From: Spirodela intermedia
Taxonomy: Eukaryota > Streptophyta > Magnoliopsida > Alismatales > Araceae
Assembly (NCBI GenBank): GCA_902729315.2
Contig: LR746266.1
Location: 1,740,259 to 1,804,258, forward strand
DNA: 64,000 bases
Direction of reading: 5' to 3'
Below are positions 1 to 12,729 of the stretch, one piece after another (positions within the stretch are counted from its first letter, which is position 1; each line of letters opens with the position of its first letter). A program made the position numbers and the translations under genes. The notes under the pieces are model-generated. The model saw only the letters and a program-made list of their open reading frames with translations. It did no database searches and was not told where the DNA came from.

Positions 1-393
1 TTTATAACGCAAAATTAATGGTCCAAATTAATTTATTTTTTAATGTCGACTTTTTCATTAATGATTCACATCCCCTTTTTTTCTCAAACTTTAGTCTTCT
101 TATCCTCCAACAATTTTTGTACTCTCCCTTGATAGACTACTAAGTCCAGTTGTTTCAACTCGAATTTTCAATTTCATATTTAATTTTTGGGTTCTATCTT
201 ACTACTGGTTCTTGAAATTCCACTCCTACATAGTTTTCCCTTTTCTGGAAAGTTATCTAGCGTTGAACTATTCATGGTTGTTAATTTTGCATCTTTGTTG
301 ACAAATATTTTGGCTGTGAGTTCAGCTCAACTTGGGTTAGTATCTCTTTTCTAGTCCAATACGTAATCATCACTTTTTATTTGTACATAAAAT
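1..393. other. AT-rich intergenic DNA, no gene seen
   Basis: I see no coding homology here. The BAHD-like sequence begins abruptly at about 394, so this stretch is not the promoter or 5' half found at the intact-length copy (29.06-30.0 kb). Confidence 0.4.
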
Positions 394-1160
394 ACTTCTC
401 CTCCAGGTTCAGCTCTCCAGCTTCTCCTGCGGCGGTCTCACCTTGGGTATCACCGTCGACCATTTTCTCCTCACTTTGGCGAAACTGGTACAGGGCCACG
501 ATGTGGGCACTATGCTTTTCTTCGGCTGGAGCTCCGTCTGTGCTCCTAGGATCCCTGCTAGGGTGAAGTTTGACCACCTCGGAGTCGAGTTCAGGCCTTG
601 GAGGAACGTCGGAATTAATATGTCTAAGATGTGTAACCAGTCCTTTCACTTCTCTAATGAATTCATTGGCAAGCTCAAGGCCATTGTCAACGGCGGCAAG
701 TGACAATGTTCTTCAGTGTCCTCATGCATATATGGAAGAAGGTGGCCTTTGTCCACAGGCTTCCTGACAATGAGATGACCCAGGTCAGACTTAGTGTAAA
801 CAGCCGACAGAGAATTCAGCCCCCCGTGCCGTTGGAGTACTATGGCGAACTTCTCCTCTGGGCCTATCCCAAACTCACAGTCGGAGAGATACTCCGCTTA
901 GGCTACTTCCACATGGCACCGGTGATCCGTGGGGCCATCGAAAAGGTGGATAACGGCTACTGAAGGTCGTTCATGGACTTCGGTGAGCCACGAGATCAGT
1001 AGCTGGTTGAGCCTCCAGTTCCACCAGAAACCTTCTTGACCCCAGGGCTCTCGGTGGAGGGGTTAATGATGCTTGTTCCATCATGGGGAGAAGGCGGTGG
1101 CGTTGAGTTACATCTCTGTCTTGTGAAGAGCCAGGCAGCCACCATGAGGAACGTCATGCT
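394..1160 (+). pseudogene. BAHD acyltransferase pseudogene (copy A), 5'-truncated
   Basis: This is a decayed relative of the BAHD gene at 29.6 kb, whose family transfers hydroxycinnamoyl groups from CoA thioesters to amines or alcohols. Homology starts in mid-protein (VQL..FSCGGLTLG) and runs through FFGWSSV, MCNQSFHFS, WKK, QVRL, LLWAYPKLT and SSWLSLQFH to the C-terminal HAATM-like segment. Several lesions are visible. About 30 nt carrying the catalytic HRIGD motif are deleted. A short deletion removes about eight codons after the EFRP segment. A deletion with frameshift gives a TGA near 702, the Tyr-Phe codons near 960 have become Tyr-stop, and a further deletion follows FMDFGE. The 5' third is absent. 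The 3' end meets reverse-strand copia sequence. It cannot encode an active enzyme. Confidence 0.88.
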
Positions 1161-1164
1161 TCAC

Positions 1165-3500
1165 CCCTTTTCATTTCACTCATTAGGCGGTTCATCCACA
1201 TGCCCTGACAAGCTGCTCCCATGGCTGCAATATACTGAGCTTCACACGAAGATAAGGCAACGATGTTTTACTTCTGTGATGTCCAATTGATGGCAACCCC
1301 TGAGAGGAAATAAATGTGACCACAGGTGCCCTTATGATCATTTGCGTCTCCTGAAAAATCGCTATCAGTAAACCCAATTAGTTCAGAATTTAAACTACTT
1401 TTCTTCTGGAGGAGCCTGTAGTCAATTGTGTGTTTCACATATCTCAGAATTTCCTTGACCCCACTAAGATGATCTGAAGCAAGATTCCTCACGAATTTGC
1501 TTAAAACCCTGATTGAGTATAGTAAATTAGATCTGAATTTCGTGGAATTCACCCTTGTGGTTGCTTCGTTGTGGGTTAATTTTCCGTGGACTTTAAGTAG
1601 TGTGAAAAAAACATTGCAGTCTTCCATCTTTGCACGCTCTAAAAACTTTAACACCTAAGTTTTATTAGATAGAAAAATAAAGTCTTCGTCCTGTTTCACC
1701 TCGAGTCCCAAATAAGAGCTCAATGATCAAAGATCAATCATTTGAAATTTCTGCTTCATTCTTAACTTGAAATCTTCAATACATTCGGGACTAGGCCTTT
1801 GTTATGATTAAGTCATCAACATAAACTCCAACAATTAAGACTTCATTACCTGATCTCTTTAGATAAAGAGCTTGTTCATAGTTGCTCTTGTTACATCTGA
1901 GAGAGACTAGACACTCACGAAGGCTCTTGGAGCTTGCGTTAAGCCATAGAAGACCTTCAATCGTAGGATAGAGCCTTCTCTATCCTTCACAATGAAAGCA
2001 TCTGACTAGTTGAAATAAATCACCTTTTCAATTCCCCCATTTAAGAAAACGGACTTGACATCAAGCAATTAAACCTGTTATGGATTTGAAAGGAACCATT
2101 GGGGCAAATACTTCGTCATAATCAATCCCTTGCTTCTGTAAGTATCCTATTACTTGCGAGGTTGACTTTCTTTAGAGTGGCTTTGAGGGGCTCAATTCAG
2201 TCCTACAAAAGTAGAGACCTCCATTTACTTGTCATTTTCATTGAAAATGAAATCTCGGCTGATGTTCACCTTGTCTTTGATAGGGTCATAAGATCTATTA
2301 GCCCTGGATCAAATCTCATTGCCAATGAAGACCAGGGGTTGACTTTGGTCCTCCAACTTGCTCAAAGGTTTTCTAGTGCATTTCACATGGACAAATAAAG
2401 TCAAAACTCGCAAGTGACCCAATGTGAGGCTTTCTTTCAGTCCACATCTTAAAGGGAGTTAGACCGTGCAAACTTTTAGGAAATGACCAATTAAGAATGT
2501 AAATAGTAGTTCTTCCTACAATTCTTCCTCTCCATTACCCCATTTTGCTAAGGTGAGTAAGGTGCGGGAATTTTTTTTTAATTTTGTGAGAAATACAATA
2601 ATTAAGAAATTCATCAGAAGTGAATTCTCCTAGAGTCTTTACTTCAATAGAGCCATCCATGTAAGCCAAGAGTAACCATCAATGATGAGGAGAAAATGCC
2701 TGCTTCCCCCTAAGGTGGGTGGAGTAATTGGCCTGCAGATGTCAGCAAAGATTTGTTCTAGAAGCTCATATGCTCGGAATGAAGAGGCTTGAGGAAATGG
2801 CATCTAGTGTTGCTTTCTAGGAGCACAATTACAGTAGCGATGATCAGGTACACTGATATGAGGAATTCTGTCCACAAGATGTTTGCTGGCAATCTCCTTT
2901 AAGGATGATAACTGATATGCTGGAGATCTCCTTTAAGACTGTCACCAGTACGAAGTAAACACTGATCAGCCACTATTAACTTCAGCAAGTAAAGTTTTCC
3001 TTGAGATTTGTGCACCTCAGCAAAGAGATGACCACCTCAATAAAAAATGGTGAACATACTTCCTTGCATCATCATGCATCAGCCTTGGTCATCTAATCTC
3101 GCGTGACACAGAATGTTGGCTCATAATTGAAGTCCACCATCTTTTTGACAAATCAGAATATCGCCACATCCTTTCATTTTAACGGACATATGATTTGTCG
3201 CTCCAGTATCAACATCCCTCGGAACCTAGAAGTAGCAAACCATCATGTTCCTCCACAGCAGCCGTCGGAAGAGAAGATGGTAGTTCATCTGACTTTTCAA
3301 TTGCCTGCAGCAAATCATGTGAGTTCAAGAATACGTCCATTTTCATCACCTAGACATGGTAGTTCATCTCCTTGAGCATAAAAGACGGCGATGGTGATGT
3401 AATCTCCGTCCCACGCTTGCCAGAGGTGCTTGCATCATCTCTCTTGTTTTGGGCCATCTTCATGATCCCGTGAACCAAACAAAGGCTCTTTTGCAAAGCC
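1165..3500 (-). mobile_element. Ty1/copia retrotransposon remnant
   Basis: The reverse strand, read from right to left, gives copia polyprotein pieces in the normal order. These are a protease motif DTGATNHM near 3200, integrase (about 2640-2765, with ADICRPITPPT and LLIIDGYSW), an RT segment with YDEVFAP near 2100, and RNase H (1654-1180, with LIGFTDSDFSGD and LSSCEAQYIAA). Stops and frameshifts interrupt it throughout, and I could not delimit LTRs. It sits between BAHD copy A and sequence matching the BAHD 3' flank, so it probably inserted into that locus. Confidence 0.82.
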
Positions 3501-3789
3501 AAGAATAACCTTAAGTACATCAAAAAATTGGAAGTAGAATTAAGAATGCTCAATTGAATACAAGAACTGAAAATATACAGCTTGCATTTTATCGAACACA
3601 TGTGGCCACTTATTGGAAGAGAAGAGTGAGTCTAACAGCTATCAAATGACTTGACATGATGTCTAATGTGGCCACTTATTCGCTGTTATAACTCTCAGTG
3701 ATATGCAGCCTAGATTTAGCCTGCAGAAAGGAGAATAATGACCTGGAGAAAGAAAATCCCTAGATTGGTTTTGCCAAAGAGTTCGCCGG

Positions 3790-4010
3790 ACATGATGCCT
3801 TCCGGCAGAGCTGGAGCAATTGCTTCAATATGCACAAATGGATGTAAATATGCATCCATATGAGTAGTAAAAGGGATATGAGGTCATGGATGCATTGGTA
3901 CAAAATTGACGATAGCTCACCACTAAGATGCACGATATTGACACAAAAAATGTAGACTGTCAGAGTTGGGAGATGGCAAGGGCACGTAGAGCATCGATGA
4001 TTAATATTCT
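3790..4010 (+). repeat. Diverged copy of the BAHD 3' flank (pairs with 31130-31290)
   Basis: The order of short blocks matches the 3' flank of the BAHD gene at 29.6 kb: an ATAAATGGATG-like block, a TCCATATGAG block, GGGATATGA, a CATGGATG block, and a final block with GTAGACTG. It probably marks the distal side of the insertion in BAHD copy A. Confidence 0.6.
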
Positions 4011-4030
4011 GCAGCTGTTTTTTCAATTGT

Positions 4031-5149
4031 TCAACTGTAGCATGAAGTGCTGATATTATTGTCGATCTGGAAGGCTTAATGAATTATCCATCCCTATAAA
4101 TTATAATTTTACTAAGAGGGCCTTCCCCATGGTTCATGATAATTCCAAATTAAAAACTACAAATCGATCTATGGGGTTAAGTGGGAAGAATATTTGTAGG
4201 AATATCCTGCCAGATGATTAACACTCCTTAAGAAGACACTGATAGCCTCTGTAACACTTCAAGGAAACTTGAAGCGGTAAAGAGATGGATGTTCATATAT
4301 GACTCTTTATGTTTGTAAGAGTTTTGACATCCTTTTTTTGGGGCACATTCATTGATAAATATGGAACAAACCAGTTATTGTGTTTGGTGTCATGATCTTA
4401 CTGACTTTTATGATATCAAGCTTTTGCAACGTTGCTTGCAAGAGTTATTGTTTTGATCACACATGATGGTATGTTCCCTTGTTTTGATACTTCCCCTTAA
4501 AACTTAAAGTATTCTCAAATACGACCTCAAATAAGATATCCATTTACCCAGTTAGCTTCAGTATGTTGGGAACTTAGGTTTTAACACCACTTTCAGTTTA
4601 AATTACTTGGGACAATAAAGTTGTGGGTGCCCTATATAAAAGTATTAAGAAATAACATCAAATCACCAGAGAAGTTCTTTGTATGTACAATGGCTCGAAT
4701 AGTCCTGCAGTTTATGTGGAGAGCACCAAGACATCCCATTTCTCTAAGAAGGTAATTCTTATTCTTAATTTTTTCAGCAATATACTGTTTGTTGCATTCT
4801 GTAAAACTGAAAATCTAGCAAACTTTGCTTACCTTTTTGTGCTGTGGACTTATCCAGTTTTGTAGTGGTGTGGAATTTTTTCCCCTTTAATTTTTTCTCT
4901 GTTGCATTCCTTTTTTGCTGAAATGGCCCTGGGCCATTTAACAATTTACTTCTTTTCAAGTTGCTATTGTGTGGGGCATAAGGCTGAAATACTTCTTTTC
5001 ATGATCTTGTGCATTATTTATGTTCAGTAAATTCTTCATACAGAGAAATAACCACTTTTGGGCTAGTAGTTTTTATTGTTCCCTTGCTCTCCAAGAGGCA
5101 ATACTAAAAGCTGATGACAAACATTTTCCTTTCAAAAACTTTATACCAT
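4031..5149. other. Intergenic DNA, no gene recognised
   Basis: This stretch is AT-rich, and its short open frames (for example 4683-4865) show no recognisable domain. I could not assign it to a repeat family. Confidence 0.35.
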
Positions 5150-5760
5150 TATGTTCAGAGAGGATCAGTGGAGTAGTATCTTCCTCCTAGATAATCTAGG
5201 CGGATCTATAGATGATACTTCTATTGTAGGCCCAAGGGTTTTCCACTGGGTATAGATTTTTGCCAACAACACAAAGATCTCCGCATGTCTCCAAGCTATG
5301 ATAAGTATGCTTTATTGTTTGTATAGCCCATTGTTTACCTTAATAAGAGTTCTAAATAGTTTTCACCAAAGTGTAAACCCTTCATTAGATCTGGCTACTT
5401 CAGGCCAAGAAAGTACTAAGCTTTACTAAGATCTTTACCAAGACCTTTGTCTTTGATAGTTTAATGTCTACATAAATTTTGCAATCACGTCATATCATTC
5501 TCATATACCATTTAGTTATGAAACAATTTTTTAAATAACATATGATCAACAATGCATTGTTCATAGTCAAAAGTGATCAATATGTTCTTCAAATCCATTA
5601 AATCAGGCTTCAGAAGATAGCTTTAATTCATATAGAGCTTTCTTAAAACTGCATATTATTCTTAAATAGTGTAACCAGGTGGGGTGTGCCTACAAATTTC
5701 TTTGGAAAGTTTCTATACATATACACATTTTTCGCATCCAAAAGACAAGTGAAAATCTAG
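5150..5760 (-). mobile_element. Very degenerate copia reverse transcriptase remnant
   Basis: The reverse-strand translation, read across several stops, resembles the second half of a copia RT. A GTPHLVT-like stretch and a KALYELK-like stretch (for the usual KALYGLKQ) come first, followed by YFLGL (for YFLGIE). No intact frame remains. The assignment rests on the order of these short motifs. Confidence 0.5.
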
Positions 5761-6144
5761 TAACATAAAACACAACTTCCTTAAAAGCATATATATTTAG
5801 GAATCTGAGAAGAATATATATTTTAAATAGAGATATATTTAGGAATATAGCCTATTTTATTTCTGGGTAGTCCCACTATCGAATAGAACTAGAAGACATT
5901 TTTTTCTACGTTTTGAATAAATGATAAGTCATTTGTGTTAAGAAAATCTCGATAAAGGTTCTTAGTAATTACATCATCCATCTTAAATTTTTCTTTAGAA
6001 TTTTTGTATGTGTGAAAGCATGACAATTTGAGATATTGAAGCATTTAATGATATTTTATTCAACATATTAAACCAATTTCATTAATCTTGTCTATGCATT
6101 TAACCCCATTGTGATGCTCCATTGTCTTTGTGTGTAAAAGTCAT

Positions 6145-8469
6145 CACATGAATGTAATTTAATATCGAGTAATATTTCACAAAAAATATCAAAAAATATA
6201 ATTTTTTATAAATTTGAGATTAAAATATTATAAGTACAATATATTTAAAATTTACAAAAAAGAAAAATAAGGGGTGCAAGTATCAAGATGATGTCAGCAC
6301 TGACGAATACAAATTAGAAGAAAATAGAGTTTCACCTGGTGATTCCTACATAAAGTGATTACATATGATTTAATTTGTCAAATTAATACTTTTATAAGTC
6401 AGAAGAATCATAATTGAATAGAGACTAGTTTTTGAAATCAACGATGAAATTAAGACATGAAATATCTCTATATGAAGCAAAAATTAAGTTGAAAGTAGAA
6501 AAGGTAAAATTTTGGCATTATGGTGGCCATGCATCAGCGATGTATTGAAATCTAAAGTGTTTGGGATGATTGTTGTATAACGTCTATGGCCTTGAGGTTC
6601 TCCTTGGACAAGGACGACATTTACATTCTCTTCTTATGAAGTCTAAAGATCAATAAAATAAGTCATCAAATTATCTCTGATAACTATCACTTGGTGGAGT
6701 GAAAAAATGATGACTTTGTGACTCTTTAGCAGTTATCACCAAACAAAGAAGAGTTGAATGACGGTGGAGCTTCATTCTTATGTCCATGCAACAAAAAGAG
6801 GCTTTTCATCACATCCAATACACTCTCAGGAGGTGGCAACTCATCTCCTAGCGGATCGTCCTCTTCCTAATGATGACTTATTTGTTGATCAATCAAAGAT
6901 GATTTACTTAATGGATTTGCAATCTTTCTATTACGAATCGTTTGACAATCTTAGTAACAATACTTTGCGAATCATGTTGATGAGGTTTTGCTGATGATTG
7001 AATGATTCTGGTGGCTTAATCTTTCATCGGAATATGTAAGAAAATTATGATTTTATCAAATAAAAGTATGAGTTTTGGCTCTAGTAGGATTTAAATCTGT
7101 GTTAATCGGCTGCCTCTACATGAGAGAGTGAAATAAGTGCTTGAATATCTTTATAAAGTGACGTCATCATTATATGTCATTATTATAAATTAATAATATG
7201 TTATGTATTAAAATAATAGAAAATATTCTGAGGAAAGTGTGACCTAGGTTTAGTCTCACATCAGTTATACACCAAAGTTTGGGATGAAGATATAGTAATG
7301 TGACATTTCGAAAGTAATTAGTCCCTTTCTTATGTGTGTACAACCACTCCTTGCCCCATGGCTTATTGACCACTATTGATATATATTTGTGTTATCCTTA
7401 GTTGCTTGATAAGTCTTTATTATCATTAGTTAATAATTAATAAATAATATAGTTTGTGAAAAATAGTTTTCAGTTGATTAACATGAATTCTTAGGTAATT
7501 ATGTGATTTTATATAAATTTATAAAATTTTTACAGTCATACTTTTGAGATAAATGAAGAAAAAAAATAAAAATAAAAATATAGCAAAATAGGGGGGACCC
7601 ACTAGCCAGCCGGTCCCGCAAGCAGGTCGAAAGTGCAGTCGGAGAGGAGCCACGAGTAAGGGCTCGAGTAGTTATGATCGATAGGGGCACGTGTGCGCCA
7701 CTCTCTTTCTATGCCACTAGTGGCTAGCTAGTTGTGGGGCAAGGAATGGTCATATATACGTTAGAAAGGGACTTGTAAATATAATATTACTAAAGTTGCT
7801 GAACGAATCACAGTAATGAGATTTTTACCAATGATCTAGTGATTCTGGTTGCTTAATTCTTCACTAGCGATCTACAAAAAAGTCACAGTAATGAGATAAA
7901 AAATATGAATTCTGAGTTTAAGAGGATTCAAACCCTTGTCAATTTTCTACCATTTCTAGAGAAGATGTGATACAAGTTTAGTCCCACATTACTTGTGCGC
8001 TGAAGTTTCTAGTGAATATATAGTAATATTACATTTCCAATCAACTTCCTTTCTCGTGCATGTACAACCACTCCTTGCTCCATAGCCACCTGGCCACTAG
8101 TGACGTGGAAGAGGAGTGGCACACATGTGCCCCTTTTAGTCCTAGCCACTCGATCCCCTACTCGCGGCTCCTCCCTGACCCCCCTGACTGTGCTTCTGAC
8201 CTGCTTGCGTGACCAATTGGCCAGCAGGTCCCCCCATTTTGTTTATATTTTTATTTTTATTTTTATTTCTTTTTCTTTATTTATCTTAAAAGTAAGACTA
8301 TAAAAATGATATAAATTTATATAAAATAACATAATTACTCAAAAATTTATGTTAATCAATTGAAAACCACTTTTCAGACTTTAACATAAATACAAGTCTA
8401 TTTATCATGAGTTAAGGCTAAAACCATATTATTTACTAATTATTAACTCATGATAATAAAGACTTATCA
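6145..8469 (-). repeat. Left (3') LTR of the gypsy element, with internal inverted segment
   Basis: On the reverse strand the LTR starts TGATAAGTCTTTATTATC next to the polypurine tract. It has three parts: 6145-7385 and about 7805-8469 in reverse orientation, and 7407 to about 7800 in forward orientation, beginning again with TGATAAGTC. Sequence near 6970-7385 recurs at 7805-8100. The matching copies are 15212-16493, 47663-50748 and 51523-52463. The outer LTR end, which has the TATAGTAAATCA block in the other copies, is absent here. Confidence 0.72.
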
Positions 8470-8487
8470 CACCCTCAACTTAAATCA
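8470..8487 (-). other. Polypurine tract of the gypsy element
   Basis: The reverse strand reads TTTAAGTTGAGGGTG directly before the LTR start TGATAAGTC. This is the expected plus-strand primer position. Confidence 0.6.
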
Positions 8488-8867
8488 TTGTTAATCTCTT
8501 AGCAATGAAATTATGAAAATAAAAATTTACAAATCTCAAACATCATATTTCAATATATATATAAAAAATAGAATTAAAAATGATGCACCTTTAGACACTT
8601 TAGATTCTTATATCAAGTATTTAAGAATGATGTCTAATAGTTAAATATTTAATCACTCCTTGGAATAACAATCTAAACTTCACTTTTTCTATCACATTTT
8701 TATCACTTCTTCACTCAAATATATTTACAAGATGTTCTAATTATCAATATTCATCTAAGAATAATATTGATCCTATATATTTTTTTTCATGGCTTATTTT
8801 TTCAAGTTTACACTATATTTCTTCTTATATATATATATATATATATATATGAAGTAGATGAGTAACT

Positions 8868-9065
8868 TTTCTTATAGACAAATTTTGACAATAAGAATGA
8901 TGCCTCACACCCTCTATGTGTACTTTTCATTTTTAGGCCTTTCACTTTATCCACTTATTTTACAACAAATAATTTTCTATATAAGATTTTCGACAATGAG
9001 AATGATATATCACACCCTCCATGTGTACTCTTCATTTCTCGATATTTCACATTGCTCTCTCTTTT
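8868..9065 (+). repeat. Two-copy imperfect tandem duplication, about 110 bp
   Basis: The blocks AATGATGCCTCACACCCTC...GTGTACTTTTCATT and AATGATATATCACACCCTC...GTGTACTCTTCATT lie about 110 bp apart, in the non-coding 3' part of the gypsy element. Confidence 0.6.
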
Positions 9066-10202
9066 TTTCTAAATTTCTCCTCACAAGTCTTATAGATCAG
9101 AGTACAAAAAATCTTCATTAAACTCAAGTGATCAATCAAATTTTCACATCAAGTAAATAATATCCATCAAGATCATGAAGTAAAAATCTATAAAATCAAA
9201 TTCATGTTATCTATCATGTATCTAAGGAGTATTCAAACATTTCATGCTACTAGATCATTCTTTTGACTCAATAATAATCTTGTTTGTATCTTTTGATATC
9301 AATCAATCTAATTGATTTAACTTTCCATGTATGTAATATGATGTAAGAAAGTTGTAAATTAGATAGTTCTAATAATTCTGTTTTCTGTTTTCAGTTTTAT
9401 TTTTAGCAACAATAAATTTTTCAAAAATAAATCAAAACTATCTTTGAATTTCAGTAATATATGTCTAGGGAATTGAAATGTGAGAAAAGAGTCTCTAAAA
9501 TTTTAAATTTTGAGCTGTTTATTGTCTGCTATTTTTGAGAGTTTATTGTTCTGACAGAAAATCAGAAAATAGATGTAGTTTTTCTAAATTTTATTTTATT
9601 TTATTTTTTTAGTTGCTGTTCTAAGTGGGCATGAAAAAAGAAAAATAAAATACAAACACATGTTCTTAATCATCCTACATAATAAATTAATAATTAATAC
9701 TTCACCTTTCAATTTAAAAATGACATTGTCCTCAATGACATAGAAAAATCAAAATAGAATATATAAAGAATATAATTTCCAAGTGAAGCATGCATATATG
9801 CAAAGTTAAGCATTAAAAATATTATTATAAATGATAAAGCTCAGAAAGACATCACTTCAATCTCATTTTTAATTTTTCACTTCATCTTACATTCCTCTTT
9901 GTACACTTTTTCGAAAAATAAATAAATATAGAAACAAGTACTATGAAATTTAAGAAAAAAAACTTAAAAAAAAATAAAAAGAATGAAATAAAAGTTATAG
10001 GTTGCCTCCCATATAGTGCTAAATTAAATTTCTATAGTTGGACACCTTGATCTTACTCTTGAATTTCTTTTAATAATAAAATTTATTTTTCTGCAAAGAG
10101 TTCATATTCTATATAATGTTTAAGCCACTGTCTATTTACCTTAAATTTAATTTATTTTAATTTAAATTTTCTTGAGAATAATTTCAGCCTAAAATTATAT
10201 AA

Positions 10203-10663
10203 CTACTTTTTGTCTAACATCAAAAAATTCCTGCTAATGTATTTATCATGAAAAGTTTTGGTTTTTTCTTTATATATTCTATGATCTTTATAAACTTCAT
10301 TCCTTAACTCCTCTAGTTCATGTAGCTGAAAAATTTTATGTCCACTAGCTGATTTTTTATCCATACATAAATTTTTTATAGCCCATAATGCTTTATGTTC
10401 TATTTCTATAAGAAGATGACATGGCTTTCCAAAAATGAGATGAAATGGGGACATAATGTATCTTGTAACTTCGTTGACCAATCTTTATTATTTAGTGTAA
10501 TTATTTTTCTCAAAATTCTATAAATTTTCTTATTTGTCACTTTAACTTGCTCATTTGTTTGGAGATGATAGGCGGTGGCTACTCTATGATGTACTCTATT
10601 CTTTTTCAATAGCTTCTTGAAATATTTATTTCTAAAATGTGTTCCTCTATCACTAATAATCAC
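10203..10663 (-). pseudogene. gypsy integrase remnant
   Basis: Two overlapping reverse-strand frames cover the end of the integrase core. One has IISDRGTHF, YHLQTNEQV and ILRKII, the usual gypsy pattern around the catalytic DxG and the YHPQTNGQ box. The other has SPFHLIFGKPCHLLIEIEHKALWAIK, given here in fragments: the SPF.L.FGK.CHL box and HKALWAIK. A frameshift near 10,450 separates them. The upstream zinc-finger part of the integrase (to about 11,250) is present only as fragments. Confidence 0.8.
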
Positions 10664-11299
10664 TCTAGGACATCCAAATCTTTAAAAAATATTTTCCCAC
10701 ATGAATTTCATCACGATTTTATGAGCATTCTAATAGAAATAGCTTCCACCCACTTCGACACATAATCAATATCAAACAAAATATATTCATATATTTCAGT
10801 TAATGAAAAGGACCCATGAAATTTATTCTCTATACATCAAGAATTTTGACTACTAATGTGTTACTCATGGGCATTTCATCTTTTTTACTCATGTTATCTA
10901 TAGATTGGCATGAAATAATGTTCTAGTAAATTTTATAGAATCTCTAATAATTGTAGGCCAATAAAAACCACATTGAAAAATTTTTGTAACTATTTTTCAT
11001 CCAGAGAAATGTCTTTTACAATTAGATGAATGTCACATGTTAATAATGTTATGATATTCTTCTTCAAGAACACATCTCCTTAAAATTTGATCTTTATTTA
11101 AGTATAAATCTGGATCATGCCAAAAATAATTTTTAATTTTAGAAAAGAAATGATATTTTCTATTCAGAAACCAGAAAATTAACAATATGTTAATATCATG
11201 GTGATGGTTGATGTTGAGCTGTCATCAATTGTTCATCTAAAAATACATCTTGTAAAAGTCCAGCATTTATTCCTGTATCACTTAATCTAGAAAGATGGT

Positions 11300-12460
11300 C
11301 AGTAGCAATATTCTCGAAACCTTTTTTATTTTTTATTTCTAAGTCAAATTCTTGTAACAATAAAATCTAACTTAATAAATATGGCTTTGCATCTTTCTTA
11401 TTTAATAGATATTTTAATGCTGCATGATCAATATAAATAATAATTTTAACTCCCAAAATATATGATATAAACCTTTCTAAAAAAAATAGTACAATTAATA
11501 ACTCTTTTTTAGTTGTGGTATAATTTAATTGAGCATCACACATTATTTCAAAGATCTAATTATAATTATGCCCCCATTGCATAATTTGATGCATCACACA
11601 TCATTTCAAAGTGATAGGACCAATCAAAAGCTTGTAAAACATTTCTCATTAAAATTAAAAAGCACATCTTTAGATAATAACATGGTGAGAGGTTTAAATT
11701 TTTTTAAAAAATATTGAATAAATTTTATGTAATAACTTATATGACCCAAAAAAGATCTAATTTATTTTACTGAATTTAGAGGTTTCATTTTAGATATAAA
11801 ATGAATTTTTACTCTATCCATCTCTAAACCCCTTTCACTCACAATATGACCCAATGTAACTCCCTCTCTAACTATAAAATGTGATTTCTCCCAACTCAAA
11901 ACTAATTTTTTCTTTATACATTTCTCAAGTATATGCTGTAAATGATTCAAGCATTACACTAACCAAAAGACATGCGTTTAAAAGCAAAAGTACCAAATGA
12001 ACAAGTGAAAGTTATTTTTTTTATCTAAAAGATTTATATAAATTTGATTATAACCAGAGTATCCATTTAGAAAATAAAAAAAGTTTTTTCTAGCTAATTT
12101 TTTTAGAATTTAATCAATAGATGGTAGGGAAAAATGATCTTTTCTAGTAACTGAATTTAATTTTCTATAATCAATGCAAACCCTTCAGTTGGTAGTTAAT
12201 CTTGTTTGTATTGCATCCCCATTTTCATTTTTTATAATTATGATCTTTTATTTTTTTGGGGACCATCTGTGTAGGACTAACCCATTTGCTATCTAAAATA
12301 TGATAGATAATATAAGCAGTCAGTCACTTTAAAATTTCTTTTTCTATAATTTCCATTATCTTAGGATTTAATCTTTGTAGTGGTTCCCTAATAATTCTAG
12401 CCCCCTCCTCTAGATATATATTATGCATTTATACATTCATATCAATGCCCCTTAGATCAT
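11300..12460 (-). pseudogene. gypsy reverse transcriptase / RNase H remnant
   Basis: The clearest frame is 11950-11762, with LVLSWEKSHF, GVTLGHIVSE and RGLEMDRVKI. These match the gypsy RT segment around LNWEKCHFMV..GIVLGH and IEVDKAKI. Weaker RT similarity lies to the right (about 12120-12290) and RNase H-like sequence to the left (about 11340-11460). It is broken by stops. Confidence 0.72.
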
Positions 12461-12729
12461 CCATTTTTTAGCCCATAGCCTTCTTATTTTTTTGAAGTAC
12501 ATTTAATAATTCTTCTTCTTGTTCATCTCTCAAATCAACTATAATAATAATATAAAATAAATTATTTTCCTCTAAAAATATATATTTAAACTAGAGGAAA
12601 GAGGTTTTAACTCTAAATTCAGATGATCTTCCTTTTTCTTTTCTACTACATTTATATTCTCTATTTCCTCTAATTCTTCTAGCACACAATCATCAATAAC
12701 ATATGGATCATTAAAATCATCTGGAAGAT

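Noticed and set aside
8100-8303. Frame matching one at 7499-7690 on the other strand
   Set aside because: They are the same LTR segment in two orientations, so the match reflects the inverted LTR structure and not two genes.
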